From NCBI GenBank assembly GCA_024449915.1, contig JAMZAV010000438.1:186001-250000 (forward strand): DNA of 64,000 bases. The letters run 5' to 3'. This document shows, piece after piece, positions 45,030 to 55,582 of the stretch. The first letter of the stretch is position 1. Every line of letters begins with the position of its first letter. Both the position numbers and the translations under genes were made by a program. The DNA comes from Sweltsa coloradensis. Taxonomy: Eukaryota > Arthropoda > Insecta > Plecoptera > Chloroperlidae. The notes beneath the pieces were generated by a model, which saw only the letters and a program-made list of their open reading frames with translations, ran no database searches and was not told where the DNA came from.

Positions 45030-46412
45030 TTGAAATTTTCCACAGTGATACCACTTTTTAAGAAGGGCAAAGTGCAGGAGAGGGCCAGCTATAGACCCGT
45101 GTCGCTGATCCCAAACTTTTCCAAAGTGTTAGAAAAATTGTTTCTTAAACAACTCGATGCCTTCCTGAGAGATGAGAATATTCTGTCTGAATGCCAACAC
45201 GGATTTAGAGCTGGATATTCCACCAAATCGGCAACCTTTCAACTTACACATGCAATCCAAGGGGCTCTTGAAGAGAAGGAAGTAACAGGGTCCATTATGT
45301 GTGATCTATCGAAGGCTTTCGATACAATCAACCACGAACTTCTACTTCGCAAATTAGATCATTTGGGGATTAGAGATGTCACACTGGCCTGGGTAACCTC
45401 GTACTTGTGTAATAGGAAACAGAGGGTGGCCTTGGGCAAGGGGCAAACAATAACGCACTCTAAATGGAGACTTATTAAACATGGTGTTCCACAAGGGTCG
45501 GTGGTAGGGCCGGTGTTTTTTATTCTTTACATCAATGACCTTCCTACCAACTTGCCTCTGGATTGCTTGGTGGTTCTATATGCAGATGATGCTAGTATTA
45601 TTATTCGAGCTCTGTGTAACATGGGTCTCAAAGACAAATTTCTTATCATACTGAGAGAGTTAATAGAATGGTTTGAAGCCAACAAGCTTAAGTTAAATTG
45701 TGCTAAAACGCAGTTGATGAAATTCCAGGCAATTGGTGAGCCAGTACAGATGGTAATAGAACTTGGGAGGGAACTATTGGAAGTTGCAGATCATGCAATG
45801 TTTCTGGGTTTAACAGTAGATTACAGACTAAAATGGGCTCAGCACATTGAGAACTTGTGTGGTAGACTAAGTTCAGCGTGTTTTGTTTTGAGGAAAGTTG
45901 TAAAGCAGTGTAACCAGAGTACTGCAAAAATGGTGTATTTTTCATTCTTCCAATCTTTGATTCAATATGGAATCCTGTTCTGGGGTAATGCCTCCTCGGC
46001 ATTAGCTGTTTTTCGTTTGCAAAAACGGGCTATTAGAATTATGGCCAACTTACCCAATAGAGGATCATGCAGGCAGGCTTTTAGAACCCTAGGGGTACTC
46101 ACCGTAACATCAATCTATATAATGGAAATGGCAGTTTTTGTAAATGATAACCCCATGTTGTTTACGAGAAACAGTGATGTACACCCCCATAACACGAGAC
46201 AGAAGGACAACCTTCACCAGGAACAAAGTAGGCTAAGGTTGTCTGATAATGATCCTACTCAGGCTGGGAGGAAAATAGTCAACCACCTCCCTGGCTACTT
46301 AAAGGAGAGCTTAGGAGACACAGATTTTAAATTTAAGATGAAATCCTGGCTGCTGGAAATGGAGTTTTATTCGCTCTCAGAATATTTTAGTAATAATTTT
46401 AGCACAAACTAA
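45030..46412 (+). CDS. LINE reverse transcriptase domain, intact frame
   Basis: An uninterrupted 460-codon frame holding the RT core: VIPLFKKGKVQERASYRPVS (motif 0/1), QHGFRAGYSTKSATFQLTHA (motif 2), CDLSKAFDTINHELLLRKL (motif A, catalytic Asp), HGVPQGSVVGPVFFILYIND (motif B), VVLYADDASIIIR (motif C, YADD), MFLGLTVDYRLKWAQHI (thumb region), then a C-terminal part with SLIQYGILFWGNASSA and RLQKRAIRIMANLPNRGSCR. Order and spacing fit the Jockey/CR1 group. The intact frame suggests recent insertion, but the element cannot be autonomous because its endonuclease is truncated. Confidence 0.93.
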   Translation: MKFSTVIPLFKKGKVQERASYRPVSLIPNFSKVLEKLFLKQLDAFLRDENILSECQHGFRAGYSTKSATFQLTHAIQGALEEKEVTGSIMCDLSKAFDTINHELLLRKLDHLGIRDVTLAWVTSYLCNRKQRVALGKGQTITHSKWRLIKHGVPQGSVVGPVFFILYINDLPTNLPLDCLVVLYADDASIIIRALCNMGLKDKFLIILRELIEWFEANKLKLNCAKTQLMKFQAIGEPVQMVIELGRELLEVADHAMFLGLTVDYRLKWAQHIENLCGRLSSACFVLRKVVKQCNQSTAKMVYFSFFQSLIQYGILFWGNASSALAVFRLQKRAIRIMANLPNRGSCRQAFRTLGVLTVTSIYIMEMAVFVNDNPMLFTRNSDVHPHNTRQKDNLHQEQSRLRLSDNDPTQAGRKIVNHLPGYLKESLGDTDFKFKMKSWLLEMEFYSLSEYFSNNFSTN

Positions 46413-46779
46413 TGTAGGTAACTGATTTGCAGTTTGAGCTGCACCTGCATTCTGCAAATAAGAATTAGTGAGTTTATTCTGGTTTTATTGTGTGAAGATA
46501 TTCAGTGATTTATCCTGTGTTATTTATATTTTAGACTCTGTGGAAAGGGTTATTTTAATGAGCTATAGAATGGTCTCTAGATACTTTAGCATACCTGTAT
46601 AGGAGCGAATTTACTTTAAAATACTTTGTAATGTATTGGATTTTACTTTATACCAACATGGACAACATCAAATACTCGCCTACCTTGTAATTGTGTAAGC
46701 ATATGAGTGCTAAAATTGATGACTAATAAAATGTAATGTAATGTAATGTAATTTATTTGTATCATTTAAATTTAGCCCG

Positions 46780-46927
46780 CGTCATTGAGGAAGACGTTCG
46801 AATCACGAATCATCCGTTTAGCAGGCTGTGATATTTCAATTTCCAAAATCCAACATGGCCGACATTGTGAAGTGTTTGCATTTTTGTGAAATTTTTGTAT
46901 TTCATTTGGCTTTTAATTTAATCAGGT
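46780..46927 (+). promoter_or_regulatory. Possible transcription start / first exon with ATG and GT donor
   Basis: 'aaaatccaacatggccgaca' contains an AACATGGC core like the YY1/initiator site at many animal 5' UTRs, opens MADIVKCLHFCEIFVFHLAF, and meets a consensus donor (AATCAG|gtaatt). It precedes three exon-like units at 48.7-51.2 kb that use AG/GT borders. Everything beyond the motif and donor is inference. Confidence 0.25.
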
Positions 46928-47017
46928 AATTAAGCAGCTACAAACCATCGTTTGGTACCCATTATTATGTCATAAGTTGTTGTGTGAAATGTTTTTTGTT
47001 ATGCGTAATCGAGGGTC

Positions 47018-47600
47018 TAGCCTAGGCCTAGGCCTAGGCGTAAACACTAGTGGCTAGGCCTAGGCCTAGGGGTTAGGCCTACTAGGCCTAGCCGGTAGGC
47101 CTACTCTTTCGGTTCGTATGGACAGGTATTTTTATGTGTACCTACAAAACCTTTAACGTCGCTATTTTAAATCTAAAGTAGGCCTACCTACAAAACCTTT
47201 AACGTCGCTATTTTAAATCTAAAGTACCTACTGATCAAAAACTGTCTATACCAACCGAAAGAGTTCCGCCTAGCCTAGGTCTAGGCCACTAGCCTCTAGC
47301 CAAATAGGCCTAGGCCCTACTGTACTGTTACACTGAGCATAGGATATTACATTATTTGCCCTAGGCCTAGACCTGCAGTGCAATCATGTAGGGCCTAGCT
47401 TTGCCTAGGCCCTAGATATCGATCGCTAGGCCTTGCCTGAACTATCGTTCGGGTGAACGAAGCTGAAGCTGTAGGCTAGCTAGGCTATGGGTTATCATGA
47501 GCTTTTGATTTCTAGGCCTAGGCCTAGAGGTCTCGATCATTCACTGGTAGGCCTAGGCCTATCGTTACATTGTAGGCTGATGCACAATTTCCCGGTGACG
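47018..47600. repeat. AGGCCTA-rich stretch
   Basis: Dozens of overlapping TAGGCCTA/CCTAGG words, the densest patch in a region (46.9-57 kb) where this palindrome is generally frequent. A direct duplication of about 50 bp is included (47143-47178 and 47186-47224, 'tacctacaaaacctttaacg'). Confidence 0.8.
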
Positions 47601-47934
47601 AGAACGAGAAGAAAGTTTAATCTCATGTTCCTTACGTCTTACGACACGATGCACTTAATAAAGCTTCCCGTTCGCCTGTATCCCGTGAACAAGCACGGAA
47701 AGTTCGTCAAGTTTTAACTTTCCGTAACATTCCCGTTCCGTAGGCCTACATTACCGGAATCAATCGGAATCAAGATGTCTCAGCCATTTTATTCTAGCTC
47801 GCATACCGGTAGGTAGGGTAGGCCTACATATTGACGATCAAAGTTCAATGTTATAATAATGTGTTATCTACTTCTGCTCATTGTGTAGGCCTACTACATA
47901 GCTTTTAAGTAGGCAGCTAGTGGGGCGAAACCCA

Positions 47935-48110
47935 CCCGGCCGGCATGGCCTTGTGCTAGGCCTAGTGGTAAGCATTTAGCGGACCGCACAGAAGGCTGAG
48001 GTTTGATCCCCATTAGTTTAAACTTTTTTTTATATTTTCACACCCATAGGCTATTATATTTTAGGGTTGTTAGATAGAAAATAAAAATTAGGTGATTTTA
48101 TTATCTTAGA
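47935..48110 (+). mobile_element. SINE-Y copy 1 (tRNA-derived)
   Basis: 'ggcatggccttgtgctaggc', then 'tggtaagcatttagcggacc', a B-box-like 'gaggtttgatccccattag', then 'atattttcacacccatagg' and the tail 'aaaaattaggtgatttta'. It matches the - strand copy at 57690-57845 over its length. Confidence 0.75.
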
Positions 48111-48710
48111 AATTTTCTATTGTTTCACGCTAGGCCTAGGCCTATACGTTTTGACCATTGGGTAATTATGTAATAGGCCTAGTATGACAATTTTAAAATA
48201 AGAAAGAAATGGCCACTGGCCAGTAAATAGTCTTCATTTCTTCCGGTTACTTCCATTAAGAGTCCCACATAAAGTTTTTCCACATTTTTCTCAAGGGTTA
48301 TCAATTATCATTAATATTACACATTTGAGGTAAAATTGAATTTTTCCCAAAATGCCCGGTTTTTTCGGAAAAAACTGAAAAAAACTGTTTTTTTTCCCGA
48401 ACAAAAAATTTTGGGAAATTTTAAAACCCTACATGGAAAGATTCCTAAGGGCTTTTAATCAGCTATTTTTCACATTGTTTGCGCTATCATGTAGGTCCGA
48501 GTTTGGTGATAACGCGGACCTTGCAATCGTTACCAAGATACATAATCGCTCCGAGCGAAATGCATGCATCGACAACTCTCGCGTTCTCGATAAAAAATTA
48601 TTGTAGACAAGTTTAGGCCTACATGATCACACTGCAGGACTGAAAGAAGAAAATCACAGACAGACAGAATCTATTATCTAACAATGGTTTTACTACATTT
48701 ACTATTTCAG

Positions 48711-48815
48711 CTCGTGCCATTCTTGTCAACTTTGTCTTCGTCCTCACTGTCCAGGGTGAAACATCTCCAAGTGATCACTTAACGTGTCAACAGTGTGGGA
48801 TGACAACACTTAAAG
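48711..48815 (+). other. Exon-like repeat unit 1
   Basis: Bounded by 'ttactatttcag' and 'taaag|gtagcc', 105 bases. One frame is open (AILVNFVFVLTVQGETSPSD, then HLTCQQCGMTTLK). About 80% identical to the units at 49135 and 51141, including about 60 bases of downstream intron-like sequence ('cctatagaaatga', 'ttctgattgattatattta'). It may be an exon of a duplicated noncoding or small-protein gene, or a captured exon in a repeat. Confidence 0.4.
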
Positions 48816-49134
48816 GTAGCCTAGGCCTATAGAAATGAACAATTTTAAGTGATTTTCTGATTGATTATATTTACTACATGCCCTGTTTAAAGAACTACCT
48901 ATTGAATTGAGTTTATATGGCCTACAGTCGGCTACATAAATTTAAATTGCTCAATTAGGCCCTAGAGCCCAGATATGGAAACAAACACCCAATTAAAATA
49001 CTAGGTAGTCCTATTGTCAGTTGTTTGTTTATTATTAAACAAAATTTATTTTGTGTAAATGTACGCACTACACACAAAAAATAGTTTAAGAGAAACAGAC
49101 GGGATCTAACGATATTTTGCATTCACCATTTCAG

Positions 49135-49243
49135 CAAACGCCATTCTACTCTAGAACTTTGTCGTCGCCACTCTCTGTCCAGGCAAAACTTCTCCGAATG
49201 ATCACTTCTCGTCCACAGCTATTGATGACAGCACTTGTTGAAG
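49135..49243 (+). other. Exon-like repeat unit 2
   Basis: Bounded by 'caccatttcag' and 'tgaag|gtaggc'. A different frame from unit 1 is open here (QTPFYSRTLSSPLSVQAKLL, then RMITSRPQLLMTALVE), so coding by all three units in one frame is not supported. Confidence 0.4.
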
Positions 49244-50384
49244 GTAGGCCTATAGAAATGATGCAATTTATAGTAATTTTCTGATTGATTATATTTAAGC
49301 CTACTTGCTATTAGTCCAAACAAAAGAAAGCCTTGACACTTAGGCCTACACAGAAATCCCTTAGGCCTAGGGCCTATCCATTGAAACATTACATCACCAT
49401 CAGGTCCAAAAATAATCTTCACATTTTCCCCAGGTAGGCCTACTATAGGGTTAAATCGGTCTAGCCAAAAAAAGTCCTCACAATGCCGGCCTAATATTAT
49501 AAATAAACTACTATAATACTATACTTCGTCAGGTTTAGTCGGAACCAAACCGGAAGGGATGTTATGTAGGCCTATGTACTATGTACCTATCAACAGGCTA
49601 ATAAAAACAAACAAACAAATGAGGTGGGTGGGGTTTGTTCATGCAGTTGTTTGAAAAAAGGGTTCTTAAGGGTTAAGGGCTACTTTTGTGTGCTGCACGT
49701 GGTTACGGCGGGCGGTCAAGTGTCGCAAGGGGTGAGGGGCACTACCTGACAAGCCAATTAAGATACAATCTTGAAAATACGTTTTCCTCGAAAAGCTTTG
49801 TTGCAGCATCTCCGTTCAGTCCGTCATCACTATTCCTCACACTATGCACCATCATTGCGCTCGTTTCTGCGACGCCAGTAGAAAGGGTAGGCCTAGATCT
49901 CGCAACACCGTGGGCAGTTTTCAAGTCGCGCGCGTTGAAAAGTTGCTCCCTCTACACCATCCAGTTTGGTTCCGACTAAAGGTGCCAGGGAACTATAACT
50001 TTATTAAGATAGAAACCAATCTTAACACTATTAAGTCCAAGCTCCATGATTAGGCTATCTGGCCATAGGCCTACATTACCATTACCTACATTCTTTTTAC
50101 AATGTTAGGCCTATGTATCAGAAGTCCCGAAATAGTTAATAGTCGATCAATAATCACTACCACTAGACTCAAAGTCAGCCAGGATTGAACGACCTTCAAA
50201 ATGGTCACGTGATCAACTCGGCTCAACCAATGCAGAAAAACTAAAAATGCTATCATGCAATGGCACTGGGTCATAGGTATTATTGACATTGTTGTTCAAA
50301 AATTAAAGTGGTATTTTCGATGCCTACACTTTTAACTAGCCTACTTCATAAGGATCAAGTAATGTCGAAAGAGAAGTTCAAGCC

Positions 50385-50830
50385 AGAGGTGTAGCCGAGG
50401 TCGTTTAACCAGTTCCCACTCGAACACCGAAGTTAAGCAGCCTTCGGGTGTGCTCAGGAGTAGAATGGGTGACCACTTTGCCCTCAAACTCACATATACC
50501 GCTGGTTAGAGCAGATGGAGGGTTCGAGAGCTTGTGTAACGGCTTCGTTCTCCTCGACGTCTGCTCGGCAGTCCGGGTTAGTGGAGGAACCTATATGACA
50601 GTTAAGGTTACACCATCCTTTCGGATGGGACGTTAAGCCGTTGGTCCTTAGTACTTTTCGAAAGGAGTAGGCTACGTGCCGGTACCGGGTTTCCCCTCCT
50701 CCCTTCTGTTCATACTTCATCCTCATCTATCACCACTCATCGTCTCGAATAGTGAGACGTTAAGCAATATCCAATCAAAAATCGAATAGTGCATTAATAT
50801 GAGACGTTAAGCAATATTCAATCAATCTAA
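50385..50830 (+). mobile_element. 5S-rRNA-derived SINE
   Basis: The head resembles 5S rRNA: gtgtagccgaggtcgtttaa, cgaacaccgaagttaagcag (50421-50440, A-box region), and tagaatgggtgaccac (50461-50476, C-box region). The sequence then departs from 5S. The middle holds 'ctttcggatgggacgttaag' plus ccgttggtcctta, a core seen in many animal SINEs. The tail 'caccactcatcgtctcgaat' plus a duplicated 'gagacgttaagcaatat' equals the tail of the tRNA-headed SINE at 4447-4620. It is too divergent and too long to be a 5S gene. Confidence 0.85.
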
Positions 50831-51140
50831 TGTTATTTGACGATATTTGACGTTTCCAAATTATTTTGGATGTTGTATCTGACAAAGGAAGAAAATAAAC
50901 ATAGGCCTAATCATGAAAAATAAATTTAAATTGCTCGGTTACAGCCCAGATGTGGAAAAGTCCTGAAAAAAAAACAATTAGGCCTAAAATAGGTACCGGT
51001 ACCAGTATGTCAGTTTGCAGCTTAGTAAAGAAATTCATTTCCTGTACCGGTAGCCTACCTAGGCTTAAACGTGTAAATAAGAAAATAGTTTCAAGAGAAA
51101 AAAGGCAGGATCTAACAATGTTCTGCATTTGCTATTTCAG

Positions 51141-51246
51141 CACAGGCCATTCTACTCCAGAACTTTGTCTTCGCCACTCTCTGTCCAGGTGAAACTTCTC
51201 CGAGTCATCACTTCTCGTCCACAGCGTGGGATGACAGCACTTGAAG
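51141..51246 (+). other. Exon-like repeat unit 3
   Basis: Bounded by 'tgctatttcag' and 'ttgaag|gtaggc'. An open frame (HRPFYSRTLSSPLSVQVKLL, then RVITSRPQRGMTALE) corresponds to the open frame of unit 2. The conserved downstream 'gtaggcctatagaaatgat' extends the similarity past the presumed donor. Confidence 0.4.
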
Positions 51247-51559
51247 GTAGGCCTATAGAAATGATACAAGTTTATAAGTGATTTCCTGATTCATTATATT
51301 TAGAACATGTGCTGAAAAAAACTAGCAAGTTTGTAATGTGTATGAATTTCTTGAATGCACTATGTTTAGAGAATTAGTGGTGAATGAAATGAAAAAAGTT
51401 AAAAACAACAATTATAGGCCTAGCTCTAGCCTATATTATAATATGTTTGTTTCAACACACAATCAATATACATAGGCCTAATCAATGAAATAAAAACAAC
51501 ATTTTGTGATTCATAATACGGTGTACCATATTGTGCCGAATATAGGCCGACCCTGAATA

Positions 51560-53215
51560 CAGTGGCGCCGGAACCGGGGGGGCAGGGGGGGCACTTGCCC
51601 CCCCTACGAAATCAAGGGGGGGCAAGACTATCATTTTGCCCCCCCTTAATATCAAACATGAGTATCGTTTAATTATGCATAAAAAATATATAACGGTTGA
51701 TTATAACAAGTTTCAACTATGAAAAAAGCAAAACTATGAGATAGTAATTATTTTATCATAGTAGTTCTTTGAAAACACTAACAAAAGAGGTTACATGTGG
51801 CGGCACAGGCCAGGGCCCCTGGAGGGTGGGGGTTGAGGTAAACATCTCTTTTCGGTTTTCTCGGAAAGCTGTAAAGGCGGCACGACGGGTAGCGGTCGTG
51901 CTCAGGCAATGGTTGGAAAGATTAAAATAAGTAATAACCTTGTCACTTTAGGTTGTCAACTTCTATGTCGGGCTTTACGTGGAGACGGAAATTGTAAATT
52001 ACTTCATCTTGAATGGGCGAAATGTCATGTTTTGAGTTGAGAGTTGTGACAGATTTACAGAACATTTGCAAATAGATGTTCCGTTATAATCCATCCATTC
52101 TTATATTCCATTGCCCAGTAAATGGAACTCCCTCAGAACTTTTTTTGTGAAGTGTGTTGACTACTGATCAGAAAGCATTTTCAGTTTCACTTTACCTCTG
52201 GTCCAGTCAAGAAGTCCTAGTGTCACTGTGACTGTGTTGTGTTCGTTCTATTGGAGTAAAGTGTAGATGTGCTAGTTTAATGTATACCTGATCAGTGATA
52301 TTATGCTAATTTATTTACGCGTGTAATTACTTTTTGGATTTTCTTTTAAAATGTCCAAACGCAAACAGCCAACTCTCTTGCTTCAATTATTTATGAACAA
52401 AAAGCCTGTGAATAGTGTAATATTAATTTGAAACAATAAGTTCCATTACGGTAGAATGCTGTTCATTCAATGGCAAATTTAAATTGTATTATATTTAATG
52501 ATATAATGAATGTAAGCCTATAGGTTACATTAAATATTGTTTAAGTTCTTTCAAATTGGTTTAATCACATAAATAACAACCCCAAATTGAAGAAATTAGA
52601 TGTTGAAGTTGTCGTTATGCTAAATAGAATCAGTGCTCGAAGAGGGGCGAGATGGGTATAAGGGATGGCATCCCGCCACTTATTGTTTAATATAACAGCA
52701 ATCAGAATGCCTACAAATTGTTAATTGAAAACGCCTAGTAATACTTATCAGTGTACGATTGTAATTGTTATTTTTATTAGCTAACCACTGATTGCTGTAT
52801 TTTCTATTTAAAAATATCCACCCTTGTTTGGTTATCGCTCACTCGTCGATTGCGTCGGAGCTTACAGGGTGGCTTGGTCGCTTTAAATTAAAGTCCCACA
52901 CTGAAAGTTAGTTGTGACTGAGTGGCTGGTTTGACATTAAATACGAATTTATCTATTTTAGTATAATACTTGTATAAAATAGGCACTTTTCTAGGAACAA
53001 AATTGATACTTTAGAGTGCCTAAAACTCGTTAAAATGCTCCAAACACACTCTAAGAATCGATTTTTTCCCGGGGCTATGCGCCCCGGACCCGCATATGCT
53101 GGGGGGCTACCCCCCCAGACCCCCCATTCACGTAATCCCTGTACTATGTCGACATTACGATTTATTTTGAAATAAAGTTTGCCCCCCCTACTAAAAGGTA
53201 CTTCCGGCGCCACTG
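51560..53215. mobile_element. hAT-type non-autonomous element (1656 bp) with perfect 8-bp target duplication
   Basis: Ends CAGTGGCGCCGGAACC and TTCCGGCGCCACTG; the target CCTGAATA is duplicated at 51552-51559 and 53216-53223. Both subtermini carry ggggggg/ccccccc runs ('gcacttgccccccctac' and 'tgccccccctactaaaag'). The CAGTGGCGCC terminus is common in animal hAT elements. No transposase frame survives. A SINE-X copy (52828-52960) sits inside. Confidence 0.93.
52828..52960 (+). mobile_element. SINE-X copy 3, nested in the hAT element
   Basis: 'tatcgctcactcgtcgattg', then 'gggtggcttggtcgctttaa', 'tgactgagtggctgg' and an A/T-rich tail. Confidence 0.75.
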
Positions 53216-53223
53216 CCTGAATA

Positions 53224-53894
53224 TAAGCCGACCCCCTAACTTTTCTTGTTGAAATATTAAAAAACATGCAAAAGCATGCAAATACTAGCTGGTAAGGGAC
53301 TTGAGACTTAAAATAATGACAAAAGGGTAGGCTTATATTCAGGACAATATGGTAATTGCCTCATTCTGTATTACAAAAATATCTTGTCAGTTTTGATAAT
53401 GTCAAACTTGTGGCTGACATGCTGCGGCTGCAACAAGTAGGCCTACACTTTGAAATCACGCTCTGTTTTTGGTGCACAAATATTCACCCAGTTTTGGACT
53501 TGGAAATGGAGGTCATTGCAGAAATTGCTGTTTTGCACACATTATGATGAAGGGAAGGGCAACAACTTTTAGAATCACTATCGGCTGACGACTGCCTTCT
53601 CTTGATTGACTTTAATTTGATGCACCCTACCTACAGTTTCCACTTGTTTGGCAGTAGTGACTTGTACATTTGTTTTCGAGCTTTAAAGAGGTTGAGGGCT
53701 GAGGCCAAGGGCAGTAGTTTTTTCTTGTGCAGATGACGTGAGCGGAACACATAAATATTGTAGAAATGAGGTGTTAACAACAAATATACGAATGAATAGT
53801 GAATAGTGTTTGTGATTGGGGAAAGAAGGAAGGAGACCAGTTCAGCTTACCTTAAACGAGATGGGCAGCTGCGTGAAACTAGCTGGTTAACATA
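53224..53894. other. No gene seen
   Basis: Flank of the hAT element. The open frame at 53356-53547 has no domain. The flank itself contains a second 'gaatataggccgacc'-like word, so the hAT target lay in a repeated sequence. Confidence 0.4.
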
Positions 53895-54672
53895 TTTGGA
53901 TGAGCGTAGCGAGCGGAAGCGAAGACTTCAATTTCACTGACCCCCAAAAAAATTTAGCTCGGGTGTTTTTTTTTTTTTTTTTTTTTTCCCGTCTGTTTGT
54001 TTGCTCGATTCCGGGCAAACGGCATACGCGATCTTGATGAAAATTTGACCGGACCTTCGTTTTCTCTGAACTTAGAGGTGTATTGTTTTTGGGTACAATC
54101 GAAGAAATATTTCTCATGAATATCGTACTTTTACGATTTTTTTCGATTTTTAGTGCGATATTTTCGTGACATTTGGGCCGATTCTGACCAAACGGGTGGG
54201 GCTAGAACGTTCATAATTCACATGGACATTAAGATTATGGTGATGTAGTACCTTTTGAAAGAAAAAGTTGAAAAAGTTAGCTAGAATCCATAGAAATAAA
54301 GGTTTTAATATTAGTTTTTCAATTTTTAGTGCGATATTTTCGTCACATTTGGGCCGATTCTGACCAAACGGGTAGGGCTACAACGTTCAGATTTCACATG
54401 GACATTAAGGCTATGGTGATGTAGTACCTTTTGAAAGAAAAAGTTGAAAAAATTAGTCAGAATCCACAGAAATAAAGGTTTTAATATGAGTTTTTTGAAG
54501 TTTTATAGTACCAATTAACAAATAACAATAGAAACTTGACAACAATCACCTCCACAATGCATTCAAAAAGCACTTGCAAAGGAAAAGTGCAAACAAACGC
54601 ACAAAACGCAAAAAAAACTTACAAAAAAAACGCTCATCCATCAACGCGGCGGGACTTTAGCGTTTTCCTAGT
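53895..54672 (-). mobile_element. Family E2 element, copy c
   Basis: Left end 'ttggatgagcgtagcgagcg', right end 'cgctcatccatcaacgcggc' then 'gcgttttcctagtta'. It contains a tandem duplication of an inner segment ('ttttagtgcgatattttcgt' near 54150 and again near 54325). Confidence 0.85.
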
Positions 54673-55582
54673 TACAAAACATGATAGCCTACATAATGTG
54701 CGTTTTGGTCAACGGTCACCGACCGTTACAGAAGAACTACTAAATTTAAAAGTTGTTTACAATATAATATATATTACAAGGCACTGTTGGGGGTGAGTAG
54801 GGGTGGCGGTGCAACAGGTGGGAGAATATAGGCCTAGGCCTATCTTAGATTGAGGTTAGGTTTTTCTTTTTGGTGCGAGCTAGTGACTATTTGATGCGCT
54901 AATTCCCATTGTCTCAAGGGTAGAAAATTAAAAATAAATAATTAATTCAAATAAAAAATGTCTAGATACAAATATAGGCCTAGGCTTTGGGTATATTTTT
55001 AAATATTAGGGCCTAAGTTAAAAAAGTAGGGTGCGGCCATAGGCCCCTATGCAAAGCAATTTTTTAATAGTTATTAATTAATTATTTACATCCTATTCCT
55101 ACTTTTGTGAAGGGAAATCTTTCCCCCTTCCAAACTGGCAGTCATCATGGCCTGCCATGGCATAAGATCGACTGGTAGCATTATCCATGAACGGCACAGG
55201 CTCAAATCTACCAGTTTGGGGATCATGCAGATGGTCAGAAAGCTAATAAATTGCCCAGGGACCTGAAGGCCATCTAGGTCGGACGCACTTTTAGGCTGAA
55301 CTTCAAATGATATCTTCTGGAGAAATCATACTACTTGTAGGACGACTTTCTGGAGGAGAAGTTAAAGCACAGTATAACAATCTTTTACAGTAGTGAGACT
55401 CGCTAGCAAAACACGCTGTCAAACCGTCACGCGCGCCCCTAGCGAAAGTGAGAGTCAACTAACAATGACTGTGCCACCTAGACTTGCTACATCAGCGTAC
55501 ATCAGTCTCAGATGAGTTGAGTTGAGGACTGAGGTGGCAGTGACTTTTAGATCTGAATTGAAAATTATTATTACGTGATAAT
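54673..55582. other. No gene seen; one repeat fragment
   Basis: 55110-55350 is less AT-rich and has short conserved-looking open stretches but no recognisable domain. 55400-55480 carries 'gcgcccctagcgaaagtgag' plus agtcaac, the reverse complement of words at 56850-56905 and 58455-58500. Confidence 0.4.

Larger units (their letters stand above)
43970..46752 (+). mobile_element. 5'-truncated non-LTR retrotransposon (Jockey/CR1 group)
   Basis: It starts inside the endonuclease domain and runs to a (TGTAA)n tail at 46727-46752, the short-repeat end expected of target-primed reverse transcription. The upstream endonuclease part and any first ORF are missing, as is usual for LINE copies. The endonuclease and RT frames are separated by a frame-broken linker (44617-45029) that still encodes ADANKVANLFNDYF, a segment common just before the RT domain. 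Confidence 0.93.

Noticed and set aside
47487..47717. 77-codon + strand frame in the AGGCCTA region
   Set aside because: First half is translated palindrome repeat; second half has no domain or splice support.
49686..49979. Frame with a hydrophobic, signal-like stretch (SLFLTLCTIIALVSATPVER)
   Set aside because: The start codon is non-AUG in this frame, no downstream exon could be linked, and it lies in repeat-rich DNA; too weak to call a gene.
50385..50510. Functional 5S rRNA gene
   Set aside because: Only the A- and C-box regions are kept; the sequence departs from 5S after the C box and continues into a SINE core and tail.
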